Below are positions 29,511 to 33,730 of a DNA stretch of 33,730 bases, piece after piece. A program made the position numbers and the translations under genes. The notes below the pieces were generated by a model. That model made no database searches, had not been told where the DNA came from, and was given only the letters and a program-made list of their open reading frames with translations. This DNA is from a virus, in the IMG/VR virus record IMGVR_UViG_3300030012_001764, positions 1-33,730 of that record; one strand, given 5' to 3'. Position 1 is the first letter of the stretch. Each line of letters starts with the position of its first letter.

Positions 29511-30409
29511 TTTATTTTTTTTATCGTTCCGTCAGTATAATGTATAATCTTTAAACCTGTATAGTCAATACTGACCTCTTGACCTAACAAGTTATAAATA
29601 AATTCTATTTGTTTAATCTCTTGTCCACAATTAGAATAATAACCCTCCCAAAGTAACTCACTACGACCGTCAAAATCGAATTGAATTAACCTTACGATAT
29701 GTTCACCTGTTAAGAATAACCTTAACCAATACTGTTTTAAACTTGTCGAGTAACCCGACGCAGGGATAAAGGTCTCGGAATCGATACCGTTTAACTCTGT
29801 AGTTCCCTCAGTAACACCTAAAGTTGATATGATAAAGTGTGAAGAGTTGTACTCTGAGTGAGTAGACCACCTTAATACATCGCAATCTAAAAAAGCCTCG
29901 TTTAAAACGACAGGTAAAGCATCACCTCCTGAATATAAAGACCATGATGGAATGTCATAATAATATAGACGCTCTTGAAAACAGTTGTCATAATAGGTAT
30001 TCTTACACTCATCGGTAACTAAAATAAATCTAAATTGAACACTTCCATAGGCTTCAATAAGTTTACTTTTATTCTTGTCTTTAGAGCCTGAGAACTTACC
30101 TATTCGAATCCATTTAACACCGTTAACGATGTACTCTAAGTACATAAAGTCTCTTTTTTTCTCTATAATACCCTCGACTTTGTAAGATAATTCAACCTCA
30201 CCGTTAAACTCATAAACAGGAGACAACATAAAAGTTGTGTCGTTATTGTTATAAGGTGAACCACCTGTTAATGTAGTGGTTATAACTCCGTATGGTTCTA
30301 ATCCTGCCGTATTCGTAAACGTCCACTTGTCGAAGTCGTTTTGTATATCTAACTGAGCCGTTAGGCTAGTCGTTAAAAAGGTTGTTATTGTTAAAATTAA
30401 ATATTTCAT
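29507..30409 (-). CDS. Secreted protein with type IX-like C-terminal sorting tail
   Basis: 300 residues. Residues 1-19 are a Sec signal peptide (MKYLILTITTFLTTSLTAQ, cleavage likely after TAQ or before). The main part is beta-rich with several Cys (DECKNTYYDNCFQE, FLDCDVLRW), with hints of a carbohydrate-binding or LamG-like fold. The last ~35 residues, IEFIYNLLGQEVSIDYTGLK then IHYTDGTIKKIK, follow the type A C-terminal domain pattern (YNxxGQxV...GxYxxxxxDGxxxK) that directs Bacteroidota proteins through type IX secretion to the cell surface. It lies inside the early operon behind P5, not with virion genes, so it should be exported by the infected host. Confidence 0.65.
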   Translation of the reverse strand: MKYLILTITTFLTTSLTAQLDIQNDFDKWTFTNTAGLEPYGVITTTLTGGSPYNNNDTTFMLSPVYEFNGEVELSYKVEGIIEKKRDFMYLEYIVNGVKWIRIGKFSGSKDKNKSKLIEAYGSVQFRFILVTDECKNTYYDNCFQERLYYYDIPSWSLYSGGDALPVVLNEAFLDCDVLRWSTHSEYNSSHFIISTLGVTEGTTELNGIDSETFIPASGYSTSLKQYWLRLFLTGEHIVRLIQFDFDGRSELLWEGYYSNCGQEIKQIEFIYNLLGQEVSIDYTGLKIIHYTDGTIKKIK

Positions 30410-30428
30410 TGTATTTGTGTTTTATTTG

Positions 30429-30581
30429 TTATTTATTCTCTGAGTACACCTCCCAAAGTTTATTACCGAGTCTATTGTAAAACTCTTCCTTCTTAGTTCC
30501 TTCCTTAGATTCTTCTTGTTTTTGTGATACTAAATTAAGTAACCCTAATAATTCTTGATTTGTTAATTTTACGTTTTTCAT
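30429..30581 (-). CDS. Small hypothetical protein, first gene behind P5 (50 aa)
   Basis: MKNVKLTNQELLGLLNLVSQ followed by a charged segment and YNRLGNKLWEVYSENK. It is the first frame after promoter P5 with the standard A/C-rich leader, and the secreted protein gene follows 19 bases downstream. Unrecognised, small helical protein. Confidence 0.7.
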   Translation of the reverse strand: MKNVKLTNQELLGLLNLVSQKQEESKEGTKKEEFYNRLGNKLWEVYSENK

Positions 30582-30615
30582 TTTGCTTTGTTTTTGTTTG
30601 TTATTAATTATGATT

Positions 30616-30645
30616 CAAAGATACGGCTATTTTCTAAACATGCAA
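30616..30645 (-). promoter_or_regulatory. Bacteroidota-type promoter P5
   Basis: TTG (30643-30645), 19 bp, TATCTTTG (30616-30623) on the minus strand; it drives the 50-residue gene, the secreted protein and genes down to the terminator at 28848. Confidence 0.85.
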
Positions 30646-30681
30646 GTAAAAAGCGAAAAAAGTTTTAATTAATTTCGCTCT

Positions 30682-30699
30682 CTACGTAGTTCTACTTAG
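30682..30699. promoter_or_regulatory. 18-bp tandem palindrome element upstream of P5
   Basis: On the plus strand CTACGTAG-TT-CTACTTAG, 15 of 16 positions matching. It ends 36 bp before the -33 TTG of P5 and overlaps the last codons of the DUF3310 gene. Confidence 0.8.
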
Positions 30700-30889
30700 T
30701 TTCCTCTAAGTATATCAACCTGTCTAAGTATTGCTTAGCCTTCTTTAAGTCCTCAATACCATTCTTGTCTTTCCACCTTGAAACGTACTTAATAATATTA
30801 CCTTCAAAGAATGACATATCTTTACTATGAATGTAGTTCCATGTTTCTATCCCCTTGGTATAATGCTTCGGATTCTCTACTCTACTCAT
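30692..30889 (-). CDS. DUF3310 protein
   Basis: 65 residues containing the DUF3310 pattern: NPKHYTKGIETWNYI, FFEGNIIKYVSRWKDKNGIE and DLKKAKQYLDRLIYLEE. Small phage proteins of this kind are widespread in early regions; a nucleotide metabolism or regulatory role has been proposed, but none is established. It overlaps the exonuclease gene by 8 bases. Confidence 0.85.
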   Translation of the reverse strand: MSRVENPKHYTKGIETWNYIHSKDMSFFEGNIIKYVSRWKDKNGIEDLKKAKQYLDRLIYLEETK

Positions 30890-31562
30890 TTATCTCACTT
30901 ATTAATTGATTAAAATACTCTTGACAAGCCATAGCTTTAGACTCCATTTCTATGATAGTCTCTTGACTTCTCTCAATCTCAAATATCTTTACTCTATATT
31001 TCATACTATCTTCGGTGAAGGTGTGTTTATTTCTTACGCCTATCTCGGTAAACATTAAACAATCTGAATCATTTTCATCAACATCCTTTAACGCATCTCT
31101 AACCTCTCTCTTTATAATGTACTCGGGTGTGTCTACTAAGCAATACACTAGCATAGCCTTAGACCTGTCAGCTAAGTGCATATATGTTTGAAGTTGATAT
31201 ATGTAATCTTTGTTGGGTATTGAATCTTTAAACATTGGGAATGTGTCCATGTTAAAAGAACACTTAATGTCTATAACGTAATCCTCTGTCAATATGTCAG
31301 GTGTACCCGTAAATAAATCATTCTCGAAATACTCTTCATTCTTAACTAAAAAAGGAAGGTCATCCCTAACCTCAGAGAGCAGGTCAATACCTTCTTGTTC
31401 GCACTCGTTACCTTTGTTAGTATACTTAGATGTAAAATCAATTTTACGTCCTAAAATATGTTCTTTAGCTAGTCCTTGTATATAACTCTTCGCTCCTACG
31501 GAAAGGTTAGCACCCCTAGAGGATGCCATAACCTTGCCTACTTGTGATGCTCTTAACTTCAT
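30882..31562 (-). CDS. YqaJ-type recombination exonuclease
   Basis: 226 residues with a PD-(D/E)xK nuclease core: GTPDILTEDYVIDIKCS supplies D, D and K (about 99-115); an upstream GNECEQEGIDLL supplies the conserved Glu helix; YQLQTYMHL is the conserved Gln motif. Such enzymes resect double-strand ends so that the annealing protein (ERF, next gene, overlapping by ATGA) can load. Together they form a phage recombination pair. Confidence 0.9.
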   Translation of the reverse strand: MKLRASQVGKVMASSRGANLSVGAKSYIQGLAKEHILGRKIDFTSKYTNKGNECEQEGIDLLSEVRDDLPFLVKNEEYFENDLFTGTPDILTEDYVIDIKCSFNMDTFPMFKDSIPNKDYIYQLQTYMHLADRSKAMLVYCLVDTPEYIIKREVRDALKDVDENDSDCLMFTEIGVRNKHTFTEDSMKYRVKIFEIERSQETIIEMESKAMACQEYFNQLISEINE

Positions 31563-32131
31563 ATCTTAGCAACTTTTAAAGCGTTAGATTGAAGGTCGGT
31601 AAGCATGAACTCCTTATGCAATCTCTCTACTGTATAAGTACCGTTAGAGATAGCCTTGAGACACTTCTCGAACTGAGCAGGGGTCATTGTCTTTTTATCA
31701 GATACAACCGTCTCAACGTGAGCGTAAGTGTTCTTAGGGGACTTCTTTGCAACTTGAACACCTGAGCCGTCGTTATCTACGTCAGTAACTAAACGTAAAG
31801 CACATGACAAAGCGTATCTTCTATAGTAAGTGACACCACTACCAAAACCTTGATAGTCATTCATACCCTTAAGAGTTACCTTAGGGATACGAGTCTTAGA
31901 CTCTATCGTCTCACCTGATTCAGTATGAAATACAATAGTACTAATATAGTCTCCTTGCTCATCTGAGTTAAGCAACTGAGTGACCCCTAGATTATGCTTG
32001 TCTAGTAATGGATTAATTACGTTAAAGATTGTAGGAAGGTCAGCGTATGAATAGCCGTACCCTTTTGTACCTTTGTGAATTGTTGGTACTTCGTTTTGAA
32101 ATGAGGCTAACGCCTTGAATAGATTTTTCAT
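31559..32131 (-). CDS. erf: ERF-family single-strand annealing protein
   Basis: 190 residues. ERF hallmarks: YGYSYADLPTIFNVINPLL, then GSGVTYYRRYALSCALRLVTD and DVDNDGSG. The C-terminal part is a separate helical domain (MTPAQFEKCLKAISNGTYTV). ERF proteins form rings that anneal single strands in recombination-dependent replication or end joining. It pairs with the YqaJ exonuclease downstream. Confidence 0.93.
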   Translation of the reverse strand: MKNLFKALASFQNEVPTIHKGTKGYGYSYADLPTIFNVINPLLDKHNLGVTQLLNSDEQGDYISTIVFHTESGETIESKTRIPKVTLKGMNDYQGFGSGVTYYRRYALSCALRLVTDVDNDGSGVQVAKKSPKNTYAHVETVVSDKKTMTPAQFEKCLKAISNGTYTVERLHKEFMLTDLQSNALKVAKI

Positions 32132-32152
32132 TTTATTTATGTTTATTTGTTA

Positions 32153-32314
32153 TTAAAGGTCTATCATGTTATTGTCTAGGTCTACAAAGTATTGGGTTTG
32201 ACCACCCCCATCCCTAGATAGAGTTACCAATTTACATCCTGATGTAAATGTAACTACTGTTTTAAAGTCATTTACTTTGATGTCTTTTACTGTTTGTCCT
32301 ATTAAATCTTTCAT
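32153..32314 (-). CDS. Small beta protein before ERF (53 aa)
   Basis: MKDLIGQTVKDIKVNDFKTV, then VTFTSGCKLVTLSRDGGG and a short strand end. It is the first gene behind promoter P6 and 21 bases before ERF. Unrecognised; the fold looks like a small beta barrel. Confidence 0.7.
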   Translation of the reverse strand: MKDLIGQTVKDIKVNDFKTVVTFTSGCKLVTLSRDGGGQTQYFVDLDNNMIDL

Positions 32315-32344
32315 TTTGTGTTTTTTTTGTTATTAATTATGATG

Positions 32345-32374
32345 TAAAGATACTGCTTTATTTTAGTTCTGCAA
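32345..32374 (-). promoter_or_regulatory. Bacteroidota-type promoter P6
   Basis: TTG (32372-32374), 19 bp, TATCTTTA (32345-32352) on the minus strand. It overlaps the 3' end of the NinG gene and drives the ERF/YqaJ unit. Confidence 0.85.
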
Positions 32375-32896
32375 GTTTTTTTTAAAGTTTTTTATCTTTT
32401 TTTTATAATACTCAGTAATATCACGTAGTTCTTGCTTAGTGTAAGTACGCTTTTCATGAGCCTTTCTATGTAATTCAAACAACTCCACACCACCCACTCG
32501 CTTCTCAATGCCTATCTGATACTCTAATAGGTTTCCATGTCTATGTTTATTGCAGTTTACACACTGTCCATGGATGTTGGATTCGTCGAATCTAACCGAA
32601 GGATATCGAGAACTTTCGAAATAATGCCCTGCGTCAAATTTACCCTTGAGTTTATTATCACATGAGATACATTCTTTGTCCTTATCTCTAAGTCTTATGA
32701 AGTCATTGCAATACTTTTGAGATATCTTAGTAAGGTCGCTAACCGTTTGTAACTCTTTTTTGAGTATCTTCTTTTTAGCTTTCCATTCCTTCTCTTTAAC
32801 CTCGTCAGAGAACCTCTTAAGACATTCGCTAGATGTACAAACTCTTTGTTTGGGTGCAACCTTTACGAAATCTGTTTTACAATATTTACACTTCAT
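32363..32896 (-). CDS. ninG: NinG/Rap-like recombination protein
   Basis: 177 residues. N-terminal zinc ribbon (CKYCKTDF ... CTSSECLKRF), basic middle, then ECISCDNKLKGKFDAGHYFE, QCVNCNKHRHGNLLEYQIGI, the pattern of NinG, which in lambdoid phages acts on Holliday-type branched DNA with recombination pathways. Upstream neighbour overlaps by 4 bases. The 18-bp element for P6 lies inside the coding region. Confidence 0.88.
   Translation of the reverse strand: MKCKYCKTDFVKVAPKQRVCTSSECLKRFSDEVKEKEWKAKKKILKKELQTVSDLTKISQKYCNDFIRLRDKDKECISCDNKLKGKFDAGHYFESSRYPSVRFDESNIHGQCVNCNKHRHGNLLEYQIGIEKRVGGVELFELHRKAHEKRTYTKQELRDITEYYKKKIKNFKKNLQN
32411..32428. promoter_or_regulatory. Degenerate 18-bp tandem palindrome upstream of P6
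   Basis: CTCAGTAA-TA-TCACGTAG matches 11 of 16 consensus positions. It is the weakest copy but ends exactly 36 bp before the -33 TTG of P6; coding constraint in NinG may explain the drift. Confidence 0.5.
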
Positions 32897-33189
32897 TTTA
32901 TATCTCTTTCTAAATCTACAATTTGCTCTTCTCTTTTGTCAATAGCTACTCTTAACTCTGCGTTAGCTTGTGCTAATCTGAATGAAGTTTTACATTCTAG
33001 TTGCCAATTCTCAAACAACTCACTCATGAAGATTTTAACCGTCTGAATGTCGCTAATTGAATCCTCTAGGGATTTTATCAGGTCGGTCCTGTTAGGGTTG
33101 TTTGTTCTTATCTCGTCTAATGATAATTTCATCTTTGTCTCTATTGTGTTCAAGGCAATACTTGACTCTAATTGTTTTAATGTATCCAT
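32893..33189 (-). CDS. Hypothetical coiled-coil protein (98 aa)
   Basis: Unrecognised, helical: KQLESSIALNTIETKMKLSL, IKSLEDSISDIQTVKIFMSE and ANAELRVAIDKREEQIVDLE. It lies 1 base after the helicase and overlaps NinG by ATGA, so it belongs to the replication operon. The same start codon region opens the window at bases 1-14, consistent with circularity. It may serve as a helicase or primosome accessory. Confidence 0.7.
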   Translation of the reverse strand: MDTLKQLESSIALNTIETKMKLSLDEIRTNNPNRTDLIKSLEDSISDIQTVKIFMSELFENWQLECKTSFRLAQANAELRVAIDKREEQIVDLERDIK

Positions 33190-33730
33190 TTTAAAAAGGT
33201 GTGTTTGATGTTTTTCTAAAGTTGTTTAATGCTCTGTTATCTATTGTTAACTGTTTAGGCGGGGACATTCTTAAATCTCTCAAGGGGTCAACGCTTCGAC
33301 AAGTAAATCCTTTGCCGTCATTAAAGTTAAATAACAAAGGTTTGTTTAATATAGTACACTCACCCCCTGTAGTTCTGTCCTTAACTTTGTCTACACTTAT
33401 CATTGTTTCATATCTCATTTCAGGGTGGCTTACCAACCTATGCACCGTAAACATATCATCACATCTATTTAGAAACGCTTTACCGCCTTCAATCGAAGCC
33501 TTTAACGGTGGTTTAAGGTGACCCGCCCACATATCGTTGTCAGGATATATGTTAGTCTGTCTACCTGACTCGCTATTAGGATGAGAAGAAACGTAAATCG
33601 TTTTATTTGTGTGATTGCAAAATTGACGAGTAGCATTAAGAAACTCATAGTTTCCTGTGTAACTCATGTCTCTATCTAACGCAGTAAAAGGGTCTATTAA
33701 ACAAGCGTCAGCATCTGATTGGTCAAATAT
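33176..33730. repeat. Terminal redundancy, copy 2 (diverged)
   Basis: Counterpart of 1-548. Differences are concentrated in the part matching 180-360; the first 60 bases and the last ~90 are identical. This copy lacks the 7-base deletion. Most differences are silent in the helicase frame. Confidence 0.9.
33191..33730 (-). CDS. Replicative helicase, second variant (5' part missing at window end)
   Basis: 180 residues from the Walker B side (IFDQSDADACLIDPFTALDR) to the C terminus; the N-terminal ~131 residues lie beyond the window. Compared with 51-941 it has a handful of conservative changes (for example Gln to His in CNHTNK, Ser to Ala in WAGH, Ala to Pro in LKPPLK) and a full-length end, DNRALNNFRKTSNTPF. 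It is the same gene at the other end of a circular map rather than a true second gene. Confidence 0.85.
   Translation of the reverse strand: MFDQSDADACLIDPFTALDRDMSYTGNYEFLNATRQFCNHTNKTIYVSSHPNSESGRQTNIYPDNDMWAGHLKPPLKASIEGGKAFLNRCDDMFTVHRLVSHPEMRYETMISVDKVKDRTTGGECTILNKPLLFNFNDGKGFTCRSVDPLRDLRMSPPKQLTIDNRALNNFRKTSNTPF

Noticed and set aside
33191-33730. A true second helicase gene (gene duplication)
   Set aside because: Order and sequence continue exactly as expected for a circular map, and both window ends cut the same gene; variant ends are the simpler explanation.

Overview
The window reads as a complete, circularly permuted genome of a tailed (siphovirus-like) phage infecting a member of the Bacteroidota, probably a flavobacterium. 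The evidence is low GC, host-type promoters (TTG, 19 bp, TAnnTTT), A/C-rich leaders without Shine-Dalgarno sites, Bacteroidota-type virion proteins, and a secreted protein ending in a type IX secretion-like sorting tail. The last 555 bases repeat the first 548 at about 93% identity with one 7-base indel, so the unit genome is about 33.18 kb and the two ends come from different sequence variants. I saw no integrase, CI-like repressor, tRNA or CRISPR; a lytic lifestyle is likely but not proven.

Layout. (1) 2180 leftward through position 1, continuing from 33189 down to 28879 (minus): replication and recombination. It encodes a small coiled-coil protein, a DnaA-domain-IV-like protein, a winged-helix initiator, a RecA-fold helicase, NinG, ERF, a YqaJ exonuclease, a DUF3310 protein, the secreted protein and an SSB-like protein. 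(2) 28835-26739 (minus): a sigma factor, conserved small proteins, and two one-gene cassettes each with its own promoter and terminator. (3) 26591-17531 (minus): terminase, a tail chaperone pair with a -1 frameshift, tail completion, tail tip and tape measure. (4) 17248-17534 (plus): a lone early-type gene and a micro-ORF. (5) 16849-5789 (minus): protease, large receptor-binding-type protein, scaffold, major capsid protein, probable tail tube, portal, connector and LamG/fibre proteins. (6) 2557-5691 (plus): lysis cassette (small membrane protein, holin, amidase, unimolecular spanin), then an unknown protein and a calcineurin-like phosphoesterase.

Control. Two intergenic regions where transcription diverges (about 2180-2557 and 16849-17248) are mirror-image copies of one architecture. 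Each has an AT-rich block, three 17-18 bp iterons (ATGGTTGCAAACTTGGT type) and two ACTTGGTG half-sites 11 bp apart. The spacers keep their lengths (39 and 38 bp) although their sequences have diverged. On one side of each lies a TTG-N19-TAnnTTT promoter; on the other, late genes. Independently, six of the seven promoters carry an 18-bp tandem palindrome (CTACGTAG-nn-CTACGTAG type) 36 bp (once 35) upstream of the -33 TTG. These two cis systems, with the phage sigma factor and the DnaA-like protein, are the most novel content here. They look like a phage-specific switch and/or replication origin system.
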